From Multifurca ochricompacta (taxonomy: Eukaryota > Basidiomycota > Agaricomycetes > Russulales > Russulaceae), in NCBI GenBank assembly GCA_022496185.1, contig WTXG01000096.1, forward strand, positions 62,001 to 126,000: a DNA stretch of 64,000 bases, given 5' to 3'. Under the pieces are notes generated by a model. The model searched no databases, had not been told where the DNA came from, and saw only the letters and a program-made list of their open reading frames with translations. Positions 1 through 9,498 of the stretch are shown here, in pieces. The stretch's first letter is position 1, and each line of letters begins with the position of its first letter. The position numbers and the translations under genes are program-made.

Positions 1-201
1 TCTGTGAAGATGGGAGGGTTAACAAGGAATGGGCAGTGATTGCACGAGGTGGTCTCCCAGTAATCAGCAGTCCACAGGTATTCAATTTGTATTCCTTCTG
101 TCTCTACAAGGCACCAGCCAGAAGGAGAGGGAGCAGAGTGAAGATGGATCTTGTCAAAGGTAAGGTTGATTCTTGTATGGTCTAGATGAAAGGTAGAAAG
201 G
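1..201 (-). pseudogene. left remnant of the G3 internal ORF
   Basis: On the minus strand this stretch has one open frame over about 60 codons (containing LVETEGIQIEYLWTADYW) that runs off the window edge. It joins the G3 sequence at 23983 once the X LTR and one copy of its AAAGG duplication are removed, so it is the continuation of the unknown ORF at 23983-25553. I recognise no protein domain. The assignment rests on the insertion geometry rather than on homology. Confidence 0.45.
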
Positions 202-278
202 TGATAAGATTATGGGGGCCAGATAGGGGTACACACATGTAAATCTTTTTTTGCAAGGAAAAAGAATACAATGCTCAC

Positions 279-625
279 TATAGAACAGGTATGGCGCAGC
301 CTACACTAGATACTACATTACTGCTAGCTATCTCACCTTTGTTTTACTTTGAGACTTAGATGCAGTCGTTAATGTGATAGCAACTGCTTAATCTATAGCA
401 GTTATACAGTAGTTTATATACAATTTAATGTACTATATCGGCTACTTAATTATACAAGTGCGTTATCTTGTTATTGATGTGATTTGATCACATGCCCAAT
501 CTTAGATGTATATTCTAAGTAATCTAGCTAATTATGAATGCGTTCTTACTTGCGTTATCTATGCATGATCACAATCATGTCATACCGCTATCCCGGAGCC
601 TCTGTACCGGTATCTTGGTTCAACA
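279..625 (-). repeat. copia-3 3' LTR
   Basis: 347 bp; reads TGTTGAACC...CTGTTCTATA on the minus strand, so it ends in TA rather than the usual CA. The adjacent purine-rich tract on the minus strand (GCAAGGGGGAG, rc of 626-636) is the expected polypurine tract. The partner LTR is 23317-23663; the few differences seen are again mostly CpG transitions. Confidence 0.9.
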
Positions 626-671
626 CTCCCCCTTGCTAAGTGCCGCTGCTAAGCGTGCTAAGCAATTATCC

Positions 672-895
672 TTACTTAGGCAAGTTAATCTCTAGCCCAA
701 GTTGACTCCTGAATTTCAGGAATTTGACGCATCCCAAATTCTTGGTGAACATGTCTGCAGGATTTTCAGAGCCTTCTATAAAGAATAGCTCGATTTTCTT
801 CTCCTGTACAATTTGTCTAATGTAGTGGAAGCGGATATCAATATGTTTTATCCGTCGCTCTTGTACAGGATTAGAGGCCATAAAGATGGAGCCTT
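672..895 (-). pseudogene. copia-3 RNase H, C-terminal end
   Basis: This is the last part of the copia-3 polyprotein, downstream of the gypsy-A insertion. It reads SIFMASNPV, then KHIDIRFHYIRQ, then ENPADMFTKNL, the usual C-terminal signature of Ty1/copia RNase H, and stops at 672. It continues the frame that ends at DNQG near 9503. Joining the two across gypsy-A restores the conserved DNQGSI stretch, which fixes the gypsy-A insertion point. Codons upstream of 896 in this frame are gypsy LTR sequence and are not part of the gene. Confidence 0.88.
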
Positions 896-1484
896 TGTTA
901 CGTCCGGTGCGAGACGTTCTGCACGACTTGTGCGACAGCTTCGTTCGTATGTTCAGATAAGAGATCAATAAGACCTCTTGGAGTGCAAGTGGATGAGTCA
1001 AAGTCAACGGGGCTGTTCCCGAGTGACAATGTTGAGCGGAAAGTGCCAAAAGCACTGAGACGATCGAGTCAGAGGGTTCAAGGGGAAGTCCAGAAGACAA
1101 ACACCGATATATTCAATAAGTTGAGTCTGAGGTCTACATTGTAGTTACAGCGGACTTATATACGTAATCGAATGGGCGTCTACGAGATAAGAGAACGGAG
1201 TCATGTGGGCCCAAATATATGAAAGTGAAGGGTGTAAAGCCTAGCTTCTGATAGGGAACTAAGTAAGTGTCCGGTCGTACGATAAGGGATAAGAGATAAG
1301 GGAAAAGGAGGCACTCATAGACAAAGCGAGGTAAACAGAGACAAAGTCAATCACGGGGAAGGAAGCAAGGCATGTGACGGATCCCAGGAAGGGGACGTGA
1401 TCAGGAAATGTAAAGTAGGGGGACGGGTAGGGTCGTCGCTGGGGATCGTGAAGAAAATCGGGTTGCTAGGCAGGGGTCGTAACA
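896..1484 (-). repeat. gypsy-A 3' LTR
   Basis: 589 bp, TGTTACGACC...CGGACGTAACA on the minus strand. The adjacent purine tract (AGAAGAGGGGGTGA on the minus strand, just right of 1484) is the polypurine tract. Confidence 0.93.
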
Positions 1485-1515
1485 TCACCCCCTCTTCTGG
1501 CTCTAGCTGACCCAG

Positions 1516-2721
1516 CTAGAAACGACTCGTACCATCATCGTCCTGCACCAGATCCAGGTAATCATCAGCTACATTACAATCGTCCATGGTGTAATCTTCC
1601 TTGTCCTCATCCTGGGGACACCTATGGGCGCGAAGGAAGCCATAGGGGCCGCGCTGTCCACACGAGTGACAGAGGTCATGGACAGGGCAGTCCAACTCGC
1701 GATGCCCAGCGTTGTGACACAGGCACTTGCCGCACCAGCTGGACGGATTGATAATTGTCGGGGGAACGCCTATACGGCGGAAAATACAGAACTGGCTCCA
1801 GTGCAGGTTACTGCGGCAGTGGCGACACCACTTGCGGTTGAGGGGACAGTTCCAGCTGATGTGGTACTTACTGTCACACTGCCAACAGGTTTCCCCACGG
1901 GGGTTCTCATGCATCCGCGGCATCTCGAACCGATTGGGTAACAGCCTTGGTGCAGCCCCCAACGATCGTGGGGGGAGGGGTTGTGCATACATGTCAGTGT
2001 ACCTTTCAGCGATGGTCTGGTACGCATCCCCCGTTTCCAACCTCTTTCGGATCTCTACCAGCTCCTGCTTGACCTGGAACATCCCACTGGTCAACCTCGT
2101 CATCATCTTTGCGTGTTCCTTGTACTGCTTATTGAGAGTCGTACGCAGTGTCAGGTTCTTCCGCAGCCTCATTACCTTGGCTTTGAGGCGCAGGAGACGC
2201 ATGTCGTTCAGTACTTCATTGATTGCAAAGGCGCGAGAATCTTCAGCGGCTAAATGTCCTAGCTGCTCATCGCTCATGGTGTGATGCAGTCGTCCTGTGT
2301 AGCGTTCTTCCAAATAGACCGGGGCCCCATAAACGGGACCATTCTTCTTCATACATCCTGCGACATCCATCCCTCCGTTGGTATAAAAGATGTACTTAGC
2401 TATTGCTTTAGTGCCATCCGCCATGGTGATCTCGAGTGGGAAGTACATCGACGAGTTTGGATTGTTGGCGAAGAACGGGAACTCGGGGACATCGTCGTCC
2501 ATTTCCATGCCCACGAGGTCATTGGGATGTGGCTCCTCGCAGTGTTCAAAGTCGTTGTTGGGGTTGGGGGATTGGTTCTTAACGTGTTCTTCCGCAGCTT
2601 CATAGTCGATAGGGGAGGAGGGACGAGTGGAGGGGTGAGCGGAAGGGAAGGCTTCCACAACCACAGTGGTGGCGGTGAAGGCATCAATGGCGGCAGAGGC
2701 AGTGACGAAGGAGGAAGACAT
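1516..2721 (-). CDS. gypsy-A ORF3, zinc-knuckle protein, intact
   Basis: Complete 401-residue ORF between pol and the 3' LTR. I chose the ATG at 2721 because the MSSSF start is shared with gypsy-C and closely matched in B; the open frame extends upstream to 2838. The N-terminal third is Ser/Pro/acidic, followed by a conserved block around residues 75-150 (YFPLEITMADG, then TNGGMDVAGCMKK) and a charged, probably coiled-coil stretch (about 170-250). The C-terminal part holds three clear CCHC knuckles: CX2CX4HX4C at about 279-292 and 299-312, and CX2CX6HX4C at 330-345. A fourth Cys/His cluster is at 351-368. No signal peptide or membrane segment is visible, so it is not an envelope gene. Nucleic-acid binding is inferred from the knuckles. 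I do not recognise the protein. Confidence 0.85.
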   Translation of the reverse strand: MSSSFVTASAAIDAFTATTVVVEAFPSAHPSTRPSSPIDYEAAEEHVKNQSPNPNNDFEHCEEPHPNDLVGMEMDDDVPEFPFFANNPNSSMYFPLEITMADGTKAIAKYIFYTNGGMDVAGCMKKNGPVYGAPVYLEERYTGRLHHTMSDEQLGHLAAEDSRAFAINEVLNDMRLLRLKAKVMRLRKNLTLRTTLNKQYKEHAKMMTRLTSGMFQVKQELVEIRKRLETGDAYQTIAERYTDMYAQPLPPRSLGAAPRLLPNRFEMPRMHENPRGETCWQCDSKYHISWNCPLNRKWCRHCRSNLHWSQFCIFRRIGVPPTIINPSSWCGKCLCHNAGHRELDCPVHDLCHSCGQRGPYGFLRAHRCPQDEDKEDYTMDDCNVADDYLDLVQDDDGTSRF

Positions 2722-2818
2722 GTTTAAAGTGTGGTAGGACGTTGCTGGTGAAGCGTTGTTCTGGGGGAAAAGTCTGGAGTTGGCCTCCCTTTTAACTGTT
2801 CTTGGGCACTTGGGGATG

Positions 2819-4556
2819 TCATAAATGGAACTCCGCAATCAGGTCCGGGGCAGAGATATCCCCGGCTGGTTCCCACGAGTTGTCAGAGTCTGGGAAACCT
2901 CTCCACTTGATCAGGTAATACAACTTGCGCCCTCGGCCTTGTCGCTTGGAGTCTAGAACGCGCTCCACTTCCCATTCTTCTTCGCCGTCGATAAGGTCAG
3001 GCGGGGGTCTCGGGAAGTTCTCTCTGTGAATGGAGGTTTCCTTGTAAGGGGTCAGAAGCTTGGCATGGAAGACTGGATGGATCTTCCATTTCGGCGGCAA
3101 CTGCAGTTTGTAAGAGATGTCTGACAGCTTCCTTGTGATTTGGAAGGGTCCGTGACGTCGGGGCGCTAATTTGGCCGAGGGGTGTGACGTGTGAATATTC
3201 CTACCCTCGAGCCATACCCAGTCATTGGTCTGATAAGGTGTGAATGTGCTTGGCTGTGCTGCCAGATGCTGTTGCGCCTTTACCAGATTCTCATTGGCTG
3301 ATCGCCGCAGCTCTTCCCATTGGCCGATCCGTTCGGTTACTGACGGGACATTGATGGGCTTCTCTGTCCATGTGGTGCATGGAGTCCAGCCCATGATAAG
3401 GGAGAAAGGGGTGGATTTTGTTGTTCCATTGGGCCATGAATTGTGAGTGAACTCTGCGGTCGACAGCCATTCTGCCCAGTCATCTTGCCTGCCATTGCAC
3501 CAAAACTGGAGATACTGTTCCAACCATTGGTTCGTCCGCTCAGACTGTCCATCTGTCTGTGGATGGTATGCCGTCGAGATATTCTGCGTGATGTCCAGCG
3601 TCTTGCACAAGGCTCTCGCAAATGCCGATGTAAAGCGGGTATCTTGGTCAGAGATGATCTTTTTAGGGAGTCCGTAGTGACGGTATATGTGGTTCAGGTA
3701 TAGTTTCGCCACTCCTTCAGCTGTGATAGTTTCATTGCAGGGAATGAAGAGGGCCGCTTTGGAGCAATCATGGTCTGTGATCGTAAGGATAGTGTCGAAG
3801 CCTTGTGATTTGGGCAGCTTGACAATGAAGTCCATGGCGATGGTCTGGAAAGGGGTCGATGTAATGGGGGTAATGGGGAGCATTGGTGGAACTTTCGGGT
3901 GCGTGTTCACCTTGTTTGCTTGACATGATGCGCATCCTCGTACGTAGTTCTCGATGTCCTTTTTCATATTGGGCCACCAATAGTCTCGTTTGGCCAAGGC
4001 ATAGGTGTTTGCGATGCCCGGATGGCCAGCAGAGGGAAGGTCATGATGAAAATGGATCACCCCCTCTTAATGTTGTCACCACCGGTGACAACGAGTCGGT
4101 CCCCATCTTTCCACCAGAGACCGCTGATTTTCTTCAAATTGTGAGTGTTGGCCCATGAAAGGCACAGGTCCTGGTTCATGTTTTGGGAAACTTGAGCCCA
4201 AAGGTCCATGTCATGGAGACTAACGACAGCCGCCTTGGCAAACACCTCCTCTGGGAGGACAGTGATGTCGTTATTGTCGTCTTCTCCTGTATGCATGTCT
4301 GGTCTGCACGATAATGCATCCGCTCTAGCATTTTGACTCCCAGCAATGTGTTTCAGCGTGAAGTTATATTCTTCTAATTCCAAGACTTCTCGTGCTACAC
4401 GCCGGCTGATTTTGTGGGGTTCCTTCCAGTATAAGAGGTTGGATTGATCAGTGTGAATGACGGTCTTATGAGGGGTGCCTGCCAAATAGGGTCGCCAGTG
4501 TCGCAGCGCCTTGACTATGGCTAAAAGCTCCCTATCCCAGATGTCGTAGTTCCTCT
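2819..4556 (-). pseudogene. gypsy-A pol, RNase H end, integrase and chromodomain
   Basis: Continues pol left of the hAT-1 insertion. The first frame (4556-4057) holds the RNase H core (NYDIWDRELLAIVKALRHW) and the connection region. A single-base loss in a G run (five G where elements B, C and D have six, near 4066) shifts the frame just before the integrase zinc finger. The second frame (4060-2819, about 413 residues) carries HFHHDLPSAGHPG and CX2C of the HHCC finger, then the catalytic core with AMDFIVKLP, SDQDTRF and the TDGQSERTNQW segment. It ends in a chromodomain (EWEVERVLDSKRQ, then YYLIKWRGFP, then SWEPAGDI). The chromodomain marks it as a chromovirus whose integration is probably guided to modified histones. 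Confidence 0.92.
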
Positions 4557-5019
4557 TAGGGCCTAGCACGAGTGCACTCGTGAGTTACCCGGATCCGAAC
4601 TCGCGGGTATTTAGATTAGATAATCCCATACTCGGATCCACACGAGTATGTTCCCACGGATCACCCGGAGCCGCGAGTCCTATACTTGCACGGATCCGAG
4701 TACTCGTGGGTATACTTGTAGGTTTACTTGTAAGGTTTGAGGCAGCCAGAGATCTTCATCTTGCATACACAGAAAGAATATATATATTACTACAATCCCA
4801 CGAAGTTTCAAGTCAGATCATGCATCCGATCCAAAATAAAACAAGAATCAGTTACAATATCTATAGAAATGCGAAAAAACGCGAAAAAACGCGAAAAAAC
4901 ACAAAGTGTGGGGCGCGCCGATCAGACCGTGCATTGCCTTCCTATCTAGGAAGGTAGGCTTAAGAATGCACGCGTCGGCACGCATCGGTACAGAGATGCC
5001 AGGATCACGCCTAATTGAC

Positions 5020-5305
5020 AAGATCAAAAACGCGTTCACAATTAATTAGATACTTAGGATATACATCTAAGTGATAAGATCAAAAACGCGTTCACAGTTA
5101 ATTAGATACTTAGGATATACATCTAATACAAGTGATAAGATCAAAAATGCATTCACAATTAATTAGATACTTGGGATGTACATCTAAGTGATAAGATCAA
5201 AAATGCGTTCACAATTAATTAGATACTAAAGATATACATCTAAGATAATACAAGTGATAAGATCAAAACGTGTTCACAATTAATTAGATACAAGTGATAA
5301 AATCA
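5020..5305 (+). repeat. minisatellite in hAT-1
   Basis: About five head-to-tail units of roughly 50-66 bp, each with the core GATCAAAAACGCGTTCACA followed by ATTAATTAGATACTTAGG and ATACATCTAA, with variable spacers. The unit resembles part of the copia-3 LTR in reverse orientation (around 485-545). Confidence 0.85.
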
Positions 5306-5352
5306 ATTCTGCATAACCCTATATATAATATATTGTGTGTCTTTACTAGTGA

Positions 5353-5428
5353 GGCTGGGTGGCTTAGTGGTTAGAGCACCGGACCGAGCTTGTTCCCAGA
5401 GGTCTTAGGTTCAATCCATGTTTCAGCC
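5353..5428 (+). other. tRNA-like sequence with pol III A and B boxes
   Basis: 76 bases. The 5' strand GGCTGGG can pair with TTCAGCC at the 3' end (five Watson-Crick and two G-U pairs). A-box-like TGGCTTAGTGG is at 5360-5370 and B-box-like GGTTCAATCC at 5408-5417. A TTTT tract lies about 40 bases downstream (5467-5470). The D stem pairs, but the anticodon and T stems do not fold well, so it is a degenerate tRNA or a tRNA-derived SINE head, not a working tRNA gene. Confidence 0.55.
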
Positions 5429-5666
5429 ATTTCTGTTCTAGGTTGAGGAGCCTATTAAAAAAATAATTTTATATAATAATATTCCCACGAGTATTCCGCG
5501 AGTACCCGTGCGGGTACCCGGGGTGCCAAAATGAATACCTGGATCCGCATGAGTATTTTCCCACGGATCACCCGGATCCGCGAGTATCAATACCCGTGAG
5601 TTTTCCCACGGCTCTACTCAAGAAACTCGTGAGTTACCCGGACTCGTGCTATGCCCTAGTTCCTCT

Positions 5667-7379
5667 CAGCAGGGGAGAAGGTTTCGGAATAGTACGCCAC
5701 TGGGTGGAGTACTTGTGCGGCGTCTCTCTGGTATAATACTGCCCCATTCGCAAAATGCGAGGCGTCCACTTCTACTTCAAAGGGGCGACCTAGGTCTGGC
5801 TGGATGAGTACTGGCTCTGAGCCAACGAGGGCCCTAATCTGTTCAAACGCCTGCTGCTGTGCGGCATCCCAATGCCATGGTACATCCTTTTTCAGCAGGT
5901 CGTTCAGTGGTTGTGCGATGCCTGAAAACCCCTTGACGAATTGTCAGTAAAAGTTACAGAATCCAATGAATGATCGGACATCCTTGACACAGGTCGGCAC
6001 AGGCCACTCCCGGATTCCCTGTACTTTAATGGGATCCATGTGTACTTGTCCTCCTTCCAGGATGACCCCTAGGTATTCAACGCTCTGCTGTTCGAAGGAG
6101 CATTTGGCAGGCTTGAGATAGAGGTCATGTTCATGCAGTATATCCAACACCTGATGTACACGACTTCGGTGGTGGTCCAGGTCATCTGGGGTGGCTACTA
6201 GAATGTCGTCCATATAGACCACTACTTCTCCCGTGAGAATGAGATCACGGAAGATGTGGTTCATCATGGCCTGGAATGTTGCCGGCGAGTTCGTGAGGCC
6301 AAAGAACATAACATTGGGTTCGAACAACCCTTGATTTGTTTTGAACGCCACTTTGCACTGGTCACCTTCCTTAATCCTGACGTTGTTATAACCCCATCGC
6401 ACATCCATCTTTGAGAAGAGGGACTTATCCCTCATGGTGTCAATAAGCTCGGAGATGAGCGGTAGGGGGTAGGCGTTTTTTACGGTGTATGTGTTAATTC
6501 GCTGATAATCCTGGACTGGTCGCAGCTTGCCATCCTTCTTTTTGATGAAGAAGAAGGGTGAAGCATACTGCGACTTGGATGGGCGAATGTATCCTTTTGC
6601 CAAATGTTCTTCCAGGAACTCCGTCAATGCCACCTGCTCAGACTGGGACAGCGGATAGATTTTGCAATCTATTGCTGTTGGCGTATCAGGGAGTAAGTCG
6701 ATGGCGTGGTCCCATGGTCTGGAAGGTGGAAAACGCTGGGATTCTTCCTCGGAAAACACCTTCCAATGCCAATGGTAGGCACTTGGCACTACATCACTGT
6801 ATGTTTTCTCTGCCTGCCCTTGTACTGCCTTTTGGGCTAGTTCCAATGCTTTAGTAGCGTAACAGCGTCCTGGGTCTTCCCCTCCCGTGTTCGTGGCTTT
6901 TATTACTGGATGTCTGACTGCATAGTCATAGCCTATTGATGTGATGATAGTGGGATATGATTCTCTATCCATTGTTGCATCAGCCCAGTTGATCTTGGGC
7001 TCAAACGCGGCAAGCCACGGATACCCTAAAATAAGATCTTCGTCTCCCAGATCCGTAATCAGGAAACGAATGTTCTTCATGGTCTCTTTAACCTGGACCT
7101 TCAGATCCGTGTAATGAGTGATTTTTCCAGCGCGGTTGGCCGTTCCGTCAATGTTCCAAATGTTCTTTTCCTGGGGAAGTGCCAGCTGTCCCAGACCCAT
7201 CGTCTTGATTAGTCGTGGGTGAATAAAATTGTCTGTGGCTCTGGAGTCCACTAAAATATCTCGATCGGCCGTCCTCTGTGTAGTTTCAAAATGGACTGGT
7301 ATTTTCAATGATTTGAATCGACTAGCATACACAGAGGTAACATGGAGTGCTCGTGCCCAGGCCGATGGGTTTGAGCCTA
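5667..7379 (-). pseudogene. gypsy-A pol, protease and reverse transcriptase
   Basis: Pol starts in the -1 frame after gag with no ATG of its own near the join. The protease site reads DSRAT, where gypsy-C has DSGAT; the lost glycine should inactivate it. Then come the region with WAGKITH-type residues, the retropepsin flap/ILG-like stretch (LILGYPWLAAF), and a reverse transcriptase with [15 protein letters not shown], the GYNNVRI block, the FGLTNSPATFQ block and an intact YMDDIL centre. A stop follows CNFY at about 5950 (TGA for the arginine codon in B and C). The frame then continues through the start of RNase H (VDASHFANGAVLYQRD) to the hAT-1 insertion at 5659. Confidence 0.92.
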
Positions 7380-8890
7380 ACAAAAATCCTTCTTTGCAAA
7401 CGCCTTTTCTACTAGTATGGCGCGCACTTCCTCACTTTCCTTCATCATGTTGGCCCATATATCCTGAGCCTTCTCTTCTTTTGACCGCTTGTCCACGGTG
7501 GGGGGGTTGTTCTGAATGGGGTGTTCCGGTGCCACTGTGGCGACAGCAACTCGTACTCCCTTCTTGGGACAGTCTCGGGACATATGTCCCAATGCTCTGC
7601 AACAGAAGCAGCGCCCTTCTTTCATTAGCGTCTGCCGCTCGTCTTCCGTAAGTGCTGCCCGAGCTCAGGCCCGATCTGCAGAGGTATCCATGGCGTTTGG
7701 ATCCCTCTGGCCATGTGGCGCGGGCTTCACTCTGAACGCTGCCTTCCACTGGTCTCGGGTCTTTCCTCTTTTGGTGTCAACTCCAAACCTTGTCTGGAAG
7801 TCAAGGTAGTCTTGTTGCTGCCTCCGAGCAGCGTCAACCCAAGTATCCCAGTCATGGGGGTGATGGAACTGAATAATATTTTTGACCAGGGGATTGGGCA
7901 AACCTTGTGAAAAGAGGTCTAACGTTGCCTCTTCGTCCGTGTCATAGCCGGCCCTGTTGGCTAGACTTCTGAACTTGGTGACGTATGCGTCAAGTTCTCC
8001 CTTCTCCATTCTGAGGGACTTTAGCTCCCGGGCTGCCTTCTGCTTGGCCTGCCCGTCCGTGAAGGCATCCTTAAACCGCTCAGCAATGGTCTCCCAAAGA
8101 CCTTCACTAGTGGTACGACGCCCACTTTCGATCTGTTCATTCAGCCACTCCAGCTGTTCCATGGTCCAGTTGTCAACCGCATCCCCCCGAATCAGGGAAA
8201 GGAACAGATTGGCTCGTTGAAATGGATTGACAATCTGCGGGACATCATGGTTGAAGTTTTTAAAGGTTGTGAACTCCAACATGAATTTTTTGCTTTGTGA
8301 GCGGTCCCCAGTGAACGTTTGGGGGAGCACTCCTGATAATCGTCCAGACGGGGGAGGAATGTTTGGTGGTGGCGCCGCCATGGGGCTGGTGGGGCAGGGT
8401 CTGGAAGCTGGGCGGCAATGGTGGACATGTTCTGGTAAAACGGGGTGACGGTGTTGGTGGATTGTATAGAGATCTGGGGAGTTGTCAAAGCAGGGGCTCT
8501 GATCGTGACAACTTCGGGTGCAACTGGGGCTGTAGACGACGCTAATACCAGTGCTTCTTCGCTGTGTTCTTCTACGTACTCCTCTGGTTCAGAGTCAGTG
8601 ACAATGGCCGGAGGGTTTTCTCTCCACGGGCCTAGTCCAAATTCAGGTGGGGCAGGTCTGGTTGTAACCCAAGAGTTTCGACTGTCTGAGTATCAGATAC
8701 AATACCAAACTCTTTTCTCTTCATCGTATTCTACCGGTTGGTATCTTCTGTCGTGATAGACGTAGTATCCAAACTCGGATTCAAAGTCTTTCCAGGCGGC
8801 AGAGCCAAGTACTTGCTGTGAAAGATTATTCTCGTCTCTGCGTTCGATGAGTTCTTCCCGGAAGAGGGTCTGACTGTGGCTGGAAGCCAC
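7377..8890 (-). pseudogene. gypsy-A gag
   Basis: Starts at the ATG at 8890 (MASSHSQTLFREEL), 7 bases after the self-priming site. A TGA at about 8696 replaces arginine of gypsy-B. A single-base loss near 8385 shifts the frame, and the capsid-like region then reads through 8381-7668 (FMLEFTTFKNFN, then WTMEQLEWLNEQ, then LFSQGLPNPLVKNII), typical of Retrotrans_gag. A second TGA (7665-7667) lies at exactly the same codon as in gypsy-C. Beyond it is the nucleocapsid knuckle CFCCRALGHMSRDC (CX2CX4HX4C). Gag ends at the TAG near 7377 within a T5-plus-stop junction to pol. Confidence 0.9.
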
Positions 8891-8896
8891 TGTGAG

Positions 8897-8907
8897 AGAC
8901 TCGACTT
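8897..8907 (-). other. self-priming PBS of gypsy-A
   Basis: Minus-strand AAGTCGAGTCT, three bases inside the 5' LTR border. It is the complement of the LTR segment AGACTCAACTT (rc of 9132-9142) except for one base at a CpG. In gypsy-C the two match over all 11 bases. The site does not begin with TGG as tRNA 3'-end primer sites do. Confidence 0.75.
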
Positions 8908-8909
8908 GA

Positions 8910-9498
8910 TGTTACATCCGGTGCAAGACGTTCTGCACGACTTGTGCGACAGCTTCGTTCGTATGTTCAGATAAGAGATCAATAAGACCTCTTAGAGTGC
9001 AAGTGGATGAGTCAAAGTCAACGGGGCTGTTCCCAAGTGACAATGTTGAGCGGAAAGTGCCAAAAGCACTGAGACGATCGAGTCAGAGGGTTCAAGGGGA
9101 AGTCCAGAAGACAAACACCGATGTATTCAATAAGTTGAGTCTGAGGTCTACATTGTAGTTACAGCGGACTTATATACGTAATTGAATGGGCATCTACGAG
9201 ATAAGAGAACGGAGTCATGTGGGCCCAAATATACGAAAGCGAAGGGCGTAAAGCCTAGCTTCTGATAGGGAACTAAGTAAGTGTCCGGTCGTACGATAAG
9301 GGATAAGAGATAAGGGAAAAGGAGGCACTCATAGACAAAGCGAGGTAAACAGAGACAAAGTCAATCACGGGGAAGGAAGCAAGGCATGTGACGGATCCCA
9401 GGAAGGGGACGTGATCAGGAAATGTAAAGTAGGGGGACAGGTAGGGTCGTTGCTGGGGATCGTGAAGAAAATCGGGTTGCTAGGCAGGGGTCGTAACA
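8910..9498 (-). repeat. gypsy-A 5' LTR
   Basis: 589 bp. On the minus strand a TATATAAG promoter motif precedes the 11-base segment complementary to the PBS. Differences from the 3' LTR are mostly CG versus TG/CA. Confidence 0.93.

Larger units (their letters stand above)
4557..5658 (-). mobile_element. non-autonomous hAT element hAT-1
   Basis: 1102-bp insertion in gypsy-A pol, flanked by the perfect 8-bp duplication GTTCCTCT (4549-4556 and 5659-5666), typical of hAT. Imperfect inverted termini read TAGGGCCTAGCACGAG and TAGGGCATAGCACGAG. It has no transposase ORF. The first 170 bases are nearly identical, apart from CpG changes, to the left end of hAT-A at 27859, so hAT-A is the likely source of its transposase. 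Inside are a minisatellite and a tRNA-like pol III promoter sequence. The strand shown is arbitrary. Confidence 0.9.
896..9498 (-). mobile_element. Ty3/gypsy chromovirus gypsy-A (with hAT-1 insertion)
   Basis: Two 589-bp LTRs (896-1484, 8910-9498) flank gag, pol and ORF3 on the minus strand. It is inserted in the RNase H of copia-3. The host duplication appears to be 4 bp (CCTT at 892-895 and 9499-9502), whereas sister elements B and C have 5 bp. The LTRs differ at about 12 sites by eye, roughly 10 of them CpG transitions. The gag and pol genes carry stops and frameshifts and pol is split by hAT-1, but ORF3 is open throughout. Confidence 0.95.

Noticed and set aside
1624..2727. Plus-strand open frames opposite gypsy-A ORF3
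   Set aside because: Shadows of the minus-strand ORF3; no conservation of these frames in elements B and C.
5353..5428. Functional tRNA gene
   Set aside because: Anticodon and T stems do not pair and no acceptable anticodon loop forms; only promoter-like boxes remain.
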